Below are positions 17,123 through 26,108 of a stretch of DNA of 64,000 bases, in pieces. The DNA is from Thiocystis violacea (lineage in GTDB: Bacteria; Pseudomonadota; Gammaproteobacteria; Chromatiales; Chromatiaceae). The stretch covers positions 1-64,000 of the forward strand of contig NZ_NRRG01000020.1 in NCBI RefSeq assembly GCF_016583575.1. Direction: 5' to 3'. A program made the translations under genes and the position numbers. Each line of letters begins with the position of its first letter. Position 1 is the stretch's first letter. The notes under the pieces were generated by a model. The model made no database searches. It was not told the DNA's origin and saw nothing but the letters and a program-made list of their open reading frames with translations.

Positions 17123-18468
17123 GACGGGATTTTCTCGAGCCGCGCGTAGAAAAACCCGTCGTGGCCGCCCGGCGTGGGCAGCAGTTGACGGCCATGGGGC
17201 CTCGCGCGACCCCAATCCGTCTCGGCTTCGATCTCGCGGGCCTCGGGATGGCGGCCGAGAAAGTCCGCGATGCGCTGATGGTTCTCCTCGGCCAGGAGCG
17301 AGCAGGTGGCGTAGAGCAGTTGACCGCCGGGTCGCAGCAGCGGCCAGGTCGCCTCCAGCATGCGGCTCTGGGCGGCGGCGAGCGTGGGGATGTCACTGGC
17401 CCGCCGCAGCCACTTGATGTCCGGATGACGGCGGATGACGCCGGTCGCGGAGCAGGGGACGTCGAGCAGGATGCGGTCGAATGGCCGTTGGGTCCAGTCG
17501 CCGCGCGGATCGGCCGCGTCATCGAGGATCACCTCGGCGGTCAGGCCCAGGCGCGCGAGGGTCGAGCGCACCGTGAGCAGGCGGGCCTCGTCCTGGTCGA
17601 TCGCGACCAGATCCAGGTCGTTGCCCGCTCGTTCCAGGATGGCGGCGGTCTTGCCGCCGGGCGCCGCGCAGGCGTCCAGAACCCGCTGACCGGGCCGGGC
17701 GTCGAGCAGTTGGGCCGCGAGTTGGGCGCCGCTGTCCTGGATCGAGACCAGGCCCGCCTCGAAGCCCGGCAGATCGCGGGTGGGCCGCGGGCGATCGAGC
17801 AGAAGCCCGGTCCGGGTTCCAGCGATGGCGCGCGCGCCGATACCCGCCGTCTCCAGTTGGGCGAGGTAGACGGCGGGATCCTGGCGCAGCGGGTTGACGC
17901 GCAGGGCCATGGGCGCGCGGCCGTTGCTGGCCGTCACGATCGACTCCCAGTCCTCCGGCCAGTCGTGCCGCAGTCGGGAGAGCAGCCAGTCCGGAAACAG
18001 CCAGCGTGCCTCCGGTTGCTCGTCGGCCCAGGCAAGCAGTTCCTCGCGTTCGCGCAGGAAGCGTCTGAGAAGCGCGTTCACCAGCGCCGCCTGACGCGGC
18101 TTGCCGATCAGACGCGCCGCCTCGACCGTGGCGGACACGGCGGCATGGGGCGGCGTCTTCATGGCGGTGAGTTGATAGAGCCCGATCAGAATCAGGGCGT
18201 GCAGGTCGAGATCCCGAGGCTTGAGCGGATGATCGAGCAGGCGTTGACTGATCGCCGTGAGTCGCGGCAGTACCCGCAGCGCCCCGTGGCTCATCTCCTG
18301 AACCAGCGCCTGATCGGCACTCGAGCGCGACTGGCGGTCGTCCTGCAAGACGCGCGTCAGGGATTGTCCGCGATCCCGGACCGCATGCAGGGCGCGCGCG
18401 GCGGCGGCCCGGGCCTCGGCGCCGAGAGGCTCGCGCTTGCGGGGCGCGCGATCCCAGGGCTCAACCAA
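17119..18468 (-). CDS. rsmB: 16S rRNA m5C967 methyltransferase RsmB
   Basis: A 449-residue enzyme that methylates C967 of 16S rRNA using S-adenosylmethionine. An N-terminal NusB-like RNA-binding domain (about 15-150) precedes the Rossmann methyltransferase. The SAM site DACAAPGGKT and the catalytic cysteine motif DVPCSATGVIRRHPDIKW are both present. It overlaps fmt by 8 bases and DUF4390 by 4, in the conserved def-fmt-rsmB order. Confidence 0.95.
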   Translation of the reverse strand: MVEPWDRAPRKREPLGAEARAAAARALHAVRDRGQSLTRVLQDDRQSRSSADQALVQEMSHGALRVLPRLTAISQRLLDHPLKPRDLDLHALILIGLYQLTAMKTPPHAAVSATVEAARLIGKPRQAALVNALLRRFLREREELLAWADEQPEARWLFPDWLLSRLRHDWPEDWESIVTASNGRAPMALRVNPLRQDPAVYLAQLETAGIGARAIAGTRTGLLLDRPRPTRDLPGFEAGLVSIQDSGAQLAAQLLDARPGQRVLDACAAPGGKTAAILERAGNDLDLVAIDQDEARLLTVRSTLARLGLTAEVILDDAADPRGDWTQRPFDRILLDVPCSATGVIRRHPDIKWLRRASDIPTLAAAQSRMLEATWPLLRPGGQLLYATCSLLAEENHQRIADFLGRHPEAREIEAETDWGRARPHGRQLLPTPGGHDGFFYARLEKIPS

Positions 18469-19402
18469 GTCGCGCGCCGTCCAGGTGCCGCGCGTTCAGA
18501 TAGTCGCCGGCGGTCATGGGTTTCTTGCTGGCGGGCTGAAGCCGTCTGATCCGCAGCGCGCCGTCTCCGGTCGCGACCAGGATGCCGGATCGGTCGGCCT
18601 GGAGGACGCTTCCAGGAATGCTCTCGCCGACGCTGGCCGGCTCCGCCTGGGCCTCCCAGACGCGCAGTGGGGCGTCATCCAGACTGGTCTGGGCGACCGG
18701 CCAGGGGTCGAAGGCGCGGACCTGGCGCGCGATCGCGGCGGCCGGCCAGCTCCAGTCGATCACCGCCTCCTCCTTGGTGAGCTTGTGGGCGTAGGTCGCC
18801 AGACGGTCATCCTGGGGCTCGGGATCGAGCGCGCCGTCGGCGATGCCGGGCAGGGCCGCGATCAGCGCCTCGGCGCCCAGCAGGGCCAGTCGGTCGTGCA
18901 GGTCGCCGCCGGTCTCGCGCGTGCCGATGATGGTGTCGACCCGATGGAAGACCGGCCCCGTGTCCAGCCCCGCCTCCATGCGCATGATGCAGACGCCCGT
19001 GCGCTCGTCGCCGGCGAGCAGGGCGCGCTGGATCGGCGCCGCGCCGCGCCAGCGCGGCAGCAGCGAGGCGTGGACATTGACGCAGCCGAGCCGGGGCGCT
19101 TCCAGGACCGATGGGGGCAGCAATAATCCGTAGGCGACGACGACCATCAGGTCCGCCTCCAGCGACCTCAGGTGGGCGACCGCGTCGGGATCGCGTTTGA
19201 GGCTCTCGGGCTGATGGACCGGGAGACCCCGCTCCAACGCCAGCGCCTTCACCGGACTCGCCTGGAGCTTGCGTCCCCGGCCGGCGGGGCGGTCCGGCTG
19301 GGTATAAACGGCGACCAGATCCTGCCCGGCGTCGAGCAGCGCCGCGAGGCTCGCGACGGCGAAGTCGGGCGTGCCCGCGAAGATGATCCGAAGCGGGCTC
19401 AT
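18461..19402 (-). CDS. fmt: Methionyl-tRNA formyltransferase
   Basis: A 313-residue enzyme that formylates initiator Met-tRNA with 10-formyl-tetrahydrofolate. The N-terminal Rossmann domain starts LRIIFAGTPDFAV; the catalytic signature NVHASLLPRWRGAAPIQRA is intact (about 106-124), with the C-terminal OB-like tRNA-binding domain from about 205. Normal length. It lies 51 bases after def, whose product removes the same formyl group. Confidence 0.96.
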   Translation of the reverse strand: MSPLRIIFAGTPDFAVASLAALLDAGQDLVAVYTQPDRPAGRGRKLQASPVKALALERGLPVHQPESLKRDPDAVAHLRSLEADLMVVVAYGLLLPPSVLEAPRLGCVNVHASLLPRWRGAAPIQRALLAGDERTGVCIMRMEAGLDTGPVFHRVDTIIGTRETGGDLHDRLALLGAEALIAALPGIADGALDPEPQDDRLATYAHKLTKEEAVIDWSWPAAAIARQVRAFDPWPVAQTSLDDAPLRVWEAQAEPASVGESIPGSVLQADRSGILVATGDGALRIRRLQPASKKPMTAGDYLNARHLDGARLG

Positions 19403-19453
19403 GTCTTGACCTTGTGACGATGTTGGAGGAAAGGCGGCACGCCGGCACCCATC

Positions 19454-19990
19454 TCAGATGACGCCGCGGCGCGGCTCGGCGCGGCGTGGCGGGGCCTGGC
19501 GCTGTTCCTTCTCCAGTTTGCGGCGGATGCGGTGGCGCTTGAGCATCGAGATGTGGTCGACGAAGAGCTTGCCGTCGAGATGATCCAGCTCATGCTGGAC
19601 GCAGACCGCCAGCAGTCCGTCGGCCTCGAGGGTGAAGGGCCGGCCGTCGCGGTCGAGCGCCTCGACCGTCACCCGCTCGGCGCGCGTGACGGTCTCGAAG
19701 AAACCGGGCACCGACAGGCATCCTTCGTCCATCTGCTCCTGCCCCTCGCTCGCGAGGATCCGTGGATTGATGAAACAGAGCGGGGTGTCGTGGTTCTCCG
19801 AGATATCGATGACGACCACCCGGCGCGCCACGTCGACCTGGGTCGCGGCCAGGCCGATGCCGGGGGCGGCGTACATGGTCTCGAGCATGTCGTCGACCAG
19901 TTGGCGGATCCGCTCGTCCACCCGGTCGACGGGTAGCGCCTTGTTGCGAAGTCTCGGGTCCGGGAATGTGAGAATGTCGAGCTTGGCCAT
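19454..19990 (-). CDS. def: Peptide deformylase
   Basis: A 178-residue metalloenzyme that removes the N-formyl group from nascent proteins. The three family motifs are clear: [18 protein letters not shown] (metal-ligand Cys) and QHELDHLDG (two His ligands plus catalytic Glu). I start at the ATG at 19990 ([12 protein letters not shown]), where the family begins; the frame is open to a TTG at 20014. It is the first gene of the leftward operon and is divergent from the LysM gene. Confidence 0.96.
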   Translation of the reverse strand: MAKLDILTFPDPRLRNKALPVDRVDERIRQLVDDMLETMYAAPGIGLAATQVDVARRVVVIDISENHDTPLCFINPRILASEGQEQMDEGCLSVPGFFETVTRAERVTVEALDRDGRPFTLEADGLLAVCVQHELDHLDGKLFVDHISMLKRHRIRRKLEKEQRQAPPRRAEPRRGVI

Positions 19991-20112
19991 CTTTGAACGA
20001 TTCTGATGAGTCAACGGGTGGTAGAAGTGAAGTTCCGTGCGCTACTATCGGCAGGATACTACACCCCATCGTGGGGGCGGGTGAATCCCGTTTCGACCAT
20101 CCCGGAGGGTCC

Positions 20113-21324
20113 ATGCGCGCCATGAAACGCCGTTTTGCCGTCACTTCCGTGCTCGTTTGCTCATTGCTGACGCTCCTGGCGTCGGGCGCCCAGGCGGTCG
20201 AGCTCGCGCCCGACGCCCCCGAAACCTACGTGGTCCAGCCCGGCGATACCCTCTGGGGGATCTCGGGGCGTTTCCTGCGCGACCCCTGGCGCTGGTCGGA
20301 GGTCTGGCGAGCGAATCCGGGTATCGAGAATCCGAACCTCATCTATCCGGGCGATGTCCTGGAGGTGACCTGGATCGACGGTCAGCCCCGGATCGGACGA
20401 TCGGGCGGCGCGTCGACTGGCCGCGGCGGGGCGCGGGTGGTGAAGCTCAGCCCTCAGGTGCGCTCCTCCTCGCTCACCGAGGCCATCCCGACGATTCGGA
20501 TCTCGACCATCGCGCCCTTTCTCACCCAGCCCTACGTGGCCGACGCGGACGACATCAAGCGCGCCTCCTACGTGGTCGGTTTCCCCGACGAGCACATCGT
20601 GGCCGGCGTGAACGACTCCATTTATGTCCGCAAGATCCGTTCGAGCGCGACCGCTAATTTTCAGGTGCTGCGGCCCGGCGACGCGCTGCACGACCCGGAT
20701 ACCAACGAGCTGCTTGGCTACGAGGCCGCCTTCGTCGCCAACGCGGCGCTCGAGCGCCTCGGTGATCCAGCCAAGCTCAAGGTGACCCGCATGGAGCGCG
20801 AGGTCTCGATCGGCGATCGGGTGATTCCCGCCGACGCCGAGAAACCGCTGGAAAACTTCTTTCCGCGCCCCGCGCCCGCGGGTTCGCGGGGCCGCATCAT
20901 TTCGGTGATGAACGGTGTCTCGCAGATTGGCCAATTCGACGTGGTCATACTCAATCGTGGTACCCGCGACCGCATCGAGCTGGGTCATGTCTTCGAGATC
21001 TTCATCGGCGGCGAGAAGGAGCGCGATCAGGTCCGGGCCGGCATCGCGAACAACGACTGGCTGATGGAGAGTCCCTTTTCGAGCGAGTTCTGGCTCGGGC
21101 GTGACTATGACCGCAAGGGCTGGCGGCGCGACGAGCCGGATCCGAATAGCTCCTTTCCGATCCACGCGGACTATCGCCGCGACAAGGCCGAATATGTCAA
21201 ACCCTTCGAGCGTTCCGGAACCCTGATGGTCTTCCGGGTCTTCGATCGGGTCAGCTTCGGACTGATCCTCGATACCAGCCGCGCGCTCAAGGTGGGCGAT
21301 TGGATTGCCCCGCCACCCTCCTGA
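20113..21324 (+). CDS. LysM-domain exported protein
   Basis: A 403-residue periplasmic protein with a signal peptide (SVLVCSLLTLLASGAQA) and one LysM peptidoglycan-binding domain (about 38-85: TYVVQPGDTLWGISGRF to LIYPGDVLEV). The long C-terminal region is conserved in gammaproteobacterial homologues upstream of dprA but has no assigned activity. GGAGGG lies just before the ATG at 20113; the ATG at 20122 is an alternative. The gene overlaps dprA by 20 bases, so the two are likely translated together. Confidence 0.88.
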   Translation: MRAMKRRFAVTSVLVCSLLTLLASGAQAVELAPDAPETYVVQPGDTLWGISGRFLRDPWRWSEVWRANPGIENPNLIYPGDVLEVTWIDGQPRIGRSGGASTGRGGARVVKLSPQVRSSSLTEAIPTIRISTIAPFLTQPYVADADDIKRASYVVGFPDEHIVAGVNDSIYVRKIRSSATANFQVLRPGDALHDPDTNELLGYEAAFVANAALERLGDPAKLKVTRMEREVSIGDRVIPADAEKPLENFFPRPAPAGSRGRIISVMNGVSQIGQFDVVILNRGTRDRIELGHVFEIFIGGEKERDQVRAGIANNDWLMESPFSSEFWLGRDYDRKGWRRDEPDPNSSFPIHADYRRDKAEYVKPFERSGTLMVFRVFDRVSFGLILDTSRALKVGDWIAPPPS

Positions 21325-22477
21325 TCCGCTCGCGGGCCGGTCGCTGGATCCGCCGCCCCCGGCCATCCGCGACTGGCTCGTCCTCATCCATGCCCCCAGG
21401 ATCGGGTCTCGGACCTTCGGTCGTCTGACCGATCATTTCGGGAGCCCGAGCGCCGTTCTGGGCGCGTCCGCCGAACAGCTCGGACGGATCGGTCTCAAGC
21501 AGGAGACGATCGCCGCCCTGAGACAGCCGGACGAGGCCGCCATCGAGTCGGTCCTGCGCTGGGCCGAGCAGCCTGGCGCGCATATCCTCACGCGCGCTGA
21601 CCCCAGGTATCCAAGCGCGCTGAACGAGATCCCGGACGCGCCGCCACTGCTCTACGCGCGCGGCGATCCGAGCCTCTTGAGCGAGCCGCAAATCGCCATC
21701 GTCGGAAGTCGCAATCCCACGCCGGGCGGGCGCGGGGTCACCGAGGAATTCGCCCGACGGCTGGCCGGCTATGGACTGATCATCACCAGCGGGCTGGCCG
21801 TCGGGGTCGATGGGGCCGCTCACGCGGCGGCCCTGGAACAGGGACGGACCATCGCGGTCCTGGGAACCGGGCCGGATCTGGTCTATCCGGCCGTTCATCG
21901 CGATCTGGCGCGGCGCATCGTCGAGCGCGGCCTCATGGTCAGCGAGTTTCCGCCGGGGCAGGGACCGCTGGCCCGGAATTTCCCCCGTCGCAACCGGATC
22001 ATCAGCGGCCTGAGCCTGGGCGTGCTGGTCACGGAGGCGGCGCTCAAGAGCGGCTCACTGATCACGGCACGTTGCGCCCTGGAGCAGGGGCGCGAGGTCT
22101 TCGCGGTGCCGGGATCGATCCTCAATCCACTCGCGCGGGGCTGTCACGCCCTGATTCGCGATGGGGCCAAGCTGGTCGAGGGCGCCGAGGACATTCTCGC
22201 CGAGCTCGCGCCGCGGCTGCGCGCGCTACTCCAGGAGGCCGGGAACGAGCCGGCGCTCCCTGCCGGGAGCGAGACCGGCCTTGCCTCCGACCCCGACCCA
22301 GATCGCCAACGCCTCCTCGACGCCATGGGCCACGATCCCGTCGCGCTCGACGAATTGACCGGGCGCACCGGCTTTCCGGTCGAGCGGATCGCGTCCATGT
22401 TGTTGCTCATGGAACTCGATGGTCATGTATCATCGTTTCCCGGTGGCCGCTACTGCCGCGCGCGGGGCGCGCCGTGA
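21305..22477 (+). CDS. dprA: DNA-processing protein DprA/Smf
   Basis: A 390-residue protein that binds incoming single-stranded DNA and loads RecA during natural transformation. A SAM/HhH-like N-terminus precedes the Rossmann-fold DprA domain, with AIVGSRNPTPGG, ITSGLAVGVDGAAH, AVLGTGPD and the run FPRRNRIISGLS. A C-terminal winged-helix (about 330-385) completes it. It lies in the conserved dprA-smg-topA order. Confidence 0.94.
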   Translation: MPRHPPDPLAGRSLDPPPPAIRDWLVLIHAPRIGSRTFGRLTDHFGSPSAVLGASAEQLGRIGLKQETIAALRQPDEAAIESVLRWAEQPGAHILTRADPRYPSALNEIPDAPPLLYARGDPSLLSEPQIAIVGSRNPTPGGRGVTEEFARRLAGYGLIITSGLAVGVDGAAHAAALEQGRTIAVLGTGPDLVYPAVHRDLARRIVERGLMVSEFPPGQGPLARNFPRRNRIISGLSLGVLVTEAALKSGSLITARCALEQGREVFAVPGSILNPLARGCHALIRDGAKLVEGAEDILAELAPRLRALLQEAGNEPALPAGSETGLASDPDPDRQRLLDAMGHDPVALDELTGRTGFPVERIASMLLLMELDGHVSSFPGGRYCRARGAP

Positions 22478-22547
22478 CCACCCTGGGCGCGCGGTGTCGC
22501 CCTTACTCGTCAACCGCTGGGTTGGCGCGATCCATCGAGGTTGGCTG

Positions 22548-23024
22548 ATGAACGAGAACATGGTCGATGTACTGATCTATCTGTACGAGAACTACATGGA
22601 TGGCGAGGGCCAACCGCCAGTCGAGCAGCGCGATCTCGAGGACGAGCTGGCTCAGGCCGGCTTCACCCAGGGCGAGATCGACAAGGCGCTGCGCTGGCTC
22701 GACGAGCTGGCCGTCGGCGTCGACGCGCCTCAGTACCACGCCCACACGCTGGGCGCGATCCGGATCTATAGTGACACCGAATGCGAGAAGCTCGACGTGG
22801 ACGCGCGCGGCATGCTCATGTCGCTGGAGCACAATGGGATCCTCGATCCGATCAGCCGCGAACTCGTCATCGATCGCCTGCTCGCCATTGATCATCCTCA
22901 GGTGTTGGTCGAGGAGGTGAAATGGGTCGCCCTTCTCGTGCTCATGAACCGGCCGGGTCGCGAGGACGCCTTCACGCAGCTCGAGGACATGGTCTACAAC
23001 GACGAGCCAGTCTATCTGCACTGA
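22548..23024 (+). CDS. smg: Smg family protein (DUF494)
   Basis: A 158-residue acidic protein starting MNENMVDVLIYLYENYMDGE, matching the Smg/DUF494 family in length and in blocks such as RIYSDTECEKLDVDARGMLM and the C-terminal VKWVALLVLMNRPG. The molecular role is unsettled; it is consistently found between dprA and topA. The ATG at 22548 has GAGG upstream and fits the family start, although the frame is open further left. Confidence 0.92.
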   Translation: MNENMVDVLIYLYENYMDGEGQPPVEQRDLEDELAQAGFTQGEIDKALRWLDELAVGVDAPQYHAHTLGAIRIYSDTECEKLDVDARGMLMSLEHNGILDPISRELVIDRLLAIDHPQVLVEEVKWVALLVLMNRPGREDAFTQLEDMVYNDEPVYLH

Positions 23025-23176
23025 TCCGCGTATCCCCGACCCTTGACCCGTCCGGTCGCCGTTGGCGCGGCGACCCTCGTCGCATCCGAACCGAACCTGG
23101 CCAGTCAGACCCTTGACGGTGCTATTCGTCATGGGTTTAACCTAAGCGCACACGACTCGTCCGAGCTGAATCCCGC

Positions 23177-25480
23177 ATGAACCTCGTCATCGTCGAATCA
23201 CCCGCCAAGGCCAAGACCATCAAGAAGTACCTCGGACCCGACTTCGAGGTCGTGGCTTCCTATGGTCATGTGCGCGATCTGATCCCCAAGGAGGGCGCGG
23301 TCGATCCGGACAATGACTTCGCGATGAAGTACCAGATCATCGACCGCAACGAGAAACACGTCCAGACCATCGCCAAGCTGCTCAAGGGCGCCGATGCGCT
23401 CTATCTGGCCACCGACCCGGATCGCGAGGGCGAGGCCATTTCCTGGCATCTCTACGAGCTGCTCAAGGGCCGACGTCAACTGGGCGACAAGCCGGTGCAT
23501 CGGGTGGTCTTCAACGAGATCACCAAGCGCGCGGTCCAGGAGGCGGTCGCCAATCCGCGCCAGATTTCCTACGACCTGGTGAATGCCCAGCAGGCGCGCC
23601 GCGCCCTGGACTATCTGGTCGGCTTCAACCTCTCGCCGCTTCTGTGGAAGAAGATCCGTCGCGGGCTTTCCGCGGGTCGGGTCCAGAGTCCCGCGCTGCG
23701 TCTGATCTGCGAGCGCGAGCTGGAGATCGAGGCCTTCATCCAGCGCGAATACTGGACCATCGAGGCCGATACCGCCAAGGACGCGCGCCCCTTCTCCGCC
23801 AAGCTCACGACCTTCGGCGGGGACAAGGTCGAGCAGTTCAGCATCACCGACGAGGCCCGCGCGACCCAGGTCCGGGAGGCGCTTGAACAGGCCGCCGACG
23901 GCAAACTCAAGGTCGAGGAGGTCGAGCGCAAGCAGCGCAAGCGTCATCCGGCACCGCCCTTCATCACCTCGACCCTTCAGCAGGAGGCAGCGCGCAAGCT
24001 CGGCTTCACCGCGCAGCGCACCATGCGCGTTGCCCAGCAGCTCTATGAGGGCGTGGATGTCGGCAGCGGCGCAGTGGGTCTCATCACCTACATGCGTACC
24101 GACTCGGTCAATCTGGCGCAGGAGGCGATCGCCGAGATCCGCGCCTATGTCACAGAACGCTATGGCCCCAAGGATCTGCCGGATGCGCCGCGTCTGTTCA
24201 AGACCAAGGCCAAGAACGCCCAGGAGGCGCACGAGGCTATCCGTCCTACCTCCATCCTGCGCGAGCCATCGGCGGTCAAGGCGCATCTCACCGCCGAACA
24301 GTTCAAGCTCTACGAACTGGTCTGGAAGCGCACCTTGGCCTGCCAGATGGCCCACGCCTTGATCAATCAGGTCGCGGTCGATCTGAGCGCGGGCGCGGGC
24401 AACCTGTTTCGTGCCACCGGCTCCATGGTCGTCGATCCCGGCTTCATGCGCGTCTATCTGGAAGGCCGCGACGACGCCAAGAGCGCCGATGACGACGAGG
24501 ACCGCATGCTCCCGGAGATGAAGGTCGGGGAGCTGGTCGACCTGCTCGCCATCCGCTCCGAGCAGCACTTCACCGAGCCGCCGCCGCGCTACAGCGAGGC
24601 GTCACTGGTCAAGGCGCTGGAGGAGTACGGCATCGGTCGTCCCTCGACCTACGCCTCCATCATCTCCACCCTCCAGGATCGCGAATACGTGGTGCTGGAC
24701 AAGAAGCGCTTCGTCCCGACCGACGTGGGGCGGGTGGTCAACAAGTTCCTGACCGAGCATTTCACCTCCTACGTGGATTACGACTTCACCGCGCGTCTGG
24801 AGGACGAGCTGGACGCCGTCTCGCGTGGCGAGGGTGAATGGATTCCGCTCCTGGAGCACTTCTGGAAGCCCTTCAAGGATCTGGTCGACCACACCCAGGA
24901 GCACGTCAAGCGCAGCGACGTCACCCAGGAAAAGATCGACGAGGTCTGTCCCAAATGCGCCGGTCAGCTCTCGATCCGGCTGGGTCGCAACGGGCGTTTC
25001 ATCGGCTGCACCAACTATCCCGAGTGCGACTACACCCGCGATCTGAACGCCGACAAGGCCGAGCGCGAGGCCCCGGAGGTCGTCGAGGGTCGGGTCTGTC
25101 CACTGTGCGGCTCGGGGCTGGAGGTCAAGCGTGGCCGTTACGGCAAGTTCATCGGTTGCAGCGGCTACCCCAACTGCAAGCACATCGAGTCGCTGGACAA
25201 GCCGGAAGACACCGGCGTGACCTGTCCCCAATGCGGGAAGGGGACACTCCAGAAGAAAAAATCGCGACGCGGCAAGGTCTTCTACTCCTGCTCCACCTAT
25301 CCCAAGTGCGATTACGCGGTCTGGGACGAGCCGATCGCCGAACCTTGCCCACGCTGCGGCTGGCCCGTGCTGACGATCAAGGTCACCAAGACCAAGGGGA
25401 CATCCAAGGTCTGTCCGCAGAAGGAATGCAGCTATCGCGAGACCCTGGATCCGTCCGAGGCCGAGGAAACCGAGTCCTGA
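23177..25480 (+). CDS. topA: DNA topoisomerase I
   Basis: A 767-residue type IA topoisomerase that relaxes negative supercoils. The TOPRIM domain begins NLVIVESPAKAKTI with the acidic triad DPDREGE. The active-site tyrosine is Y305 in ITYMRTDS. The C-terminus carries four C4-type zinc elements (CPKCAG, CPLCGS, CPQCGK and CPRCGW followed by matching Cys pairs). Size and domain order are typical. It ends 22 bases from the convergent amidase gene. Confidence 0.97.
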   Translation: MNLVIVESPAKAKTIKKYLGPDFEVVASYGHVRDLIPKEGAVDPDNDFAMKYQIIDRNEKHVQTIAKLLKGADALYLATDPDREGEAISWHLYELLKGRRQLGDKPVHRVVFNEITKRAVQEAVANPRQISYDLVNAQQARRALDYLVGFNLSPLLWKKIRRGLSAGRVQSPALRLICERELEIEAFIQREYWTIEADTAKDARPFSAKLTTFGGDKVEQFSITDEARATQVREALEQAADGKLKVEEVERKQRKRHPAPPFITSTLQQEAARKLGFTAQRTMRVAQQLYEGVDVGSGAVGLITYMRTDSVNLAQEAIAEIRAYVTERYGPKDLPDAPRLFKTKAKNAQEAHEAIRPTSILREPSAVKAHLTAEQFKLYELVWKRTLACQMAHALINQVAVDLSAGAGNLFRATGSMVVDPGFMRVYLEGRDDAKSADDDEDRMLPEMKVGELVDLLAIRSEQHFTEPPPRYSEASLVKALEEYGIGRPSTYASIISTLQDREYVVLDKKRFVPTDVGRVVNKFLTEHFTSYVDYDFTARLEDELDAVSRGEGEWIPLLEHFWKPFKDLVDHTQEHVKRSDVTQEKIDEVCPKCAGQLSIRLGRNGRFIGCTNYPECDYTRDLNADKAEREAPEVVEGRVCPLCGSGLEVKRGRYGKFIGCSGYPNCKHIESLDKPEDTGVTCPQCGKGTLQKKKSRRGKVFYSCSTYPKCDYAVWDEPIAEPCPRCGWPVLTIKVTKTKGTSKVCPQKECSYRETLDPSEAEETES

Positions 25481-25502
25481 CGGATGCTGGGTCTATACGG
25501 GA

Positions 25503-26075
25503 CTATCGCAGCGCCTCGCGCACCCGCGACCAGGGGAAATTGCCCCTGGATCCTGGGAACTCCCCGCCCGGATCGATCTTCTGCTTGTAGCGGCGACCGC
25601 CGCAGGCAAAGTCGCGGGAATCGAGTTCGCCATGGCCCTTGATCCGATCCGGGGCCAGCCCGTGGGCTTGGGTGAGACGTTCGAGCAGCGCCAGCAAGGC
25701 CTGAATCTGCGCCTCGGGGAAGGGGTCGCGGCCGTCGCCGTCATTGACCAGTTCGATCCCGATCGAGTTTGGATTGTGCCCCCTGGCGTGATGGGCGATC
25801 CGGGACTCGGGGACGCCGGCCAGCGTCCGGCCGTCGCGCCCGATCAGGTAGTGGTAGCCGATGTTCGGATTGGCAGCGAAATATCGGACATTGGATTCCA
25901 GCGACCCGCCCGGTGCGTGCCAGAGTTTGCCGTTCCTGCAGCCGGGTCCGCCGGTCGCATGGATCACGATCAGATCGATCCGTCGCGCCTCCGCGGCCGC
26001 CCAGGGCGACGGCGCGAGCCAGGCCAGCATGATCAACGCCATGGCTATCTGGTACCCGCGATTTCGATCACGCAT
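25503..26075 (-). CDS. Exported N-acetylmuramoyl-L-alanine amidase
   Basis: A 190-residue amidase of the AmpD / T7-lysozyme-like Amidase_2 family. A signal peptide (ALIMLAWLAPSPWAAAEA) indicates export, unlike cytoplasmic AmpD. Likely zinc ligands are H39 (VIHATGG), H148 (IKGHGE) and D168 (KIDPGGEF); IGYHYLIGRDG and IGIELVNDGDG are typical core strands. It would cut the amide bond between MurNAc and the stem peptide in the wall. It is 33 bases downstream of the HDOD gene and may share its transcript. Confidence 0.88.
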   Translation of the reverse strand: MRDRNRGYQIAMALIMLAWLAPSPWAAAEARRIDLIVIHATGGPGCRNGKLWHAPGGSLESNVRYFAANPNIGYHYLIGRDGRTLAGVPESRIAHHARGHNPNSIGIELVNDGDGRDPFPEAQIQALLALLERLTQAHGLAPDRIKGHGELDSRDFACGGRRYKQKIDPGGEFPGSRGNFPWSRVREALR

Positions 26076-26108
26076 GACCTGGTTCCTCCGCGCCCTGGCT
26101 GAATCGTC

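Noticed and set aside
23198-24568. Long open frame (456 codons) on the minus strand
   Set aside because: Exactly opposite topA, whose motifs are unambiguous; no family resemblance.
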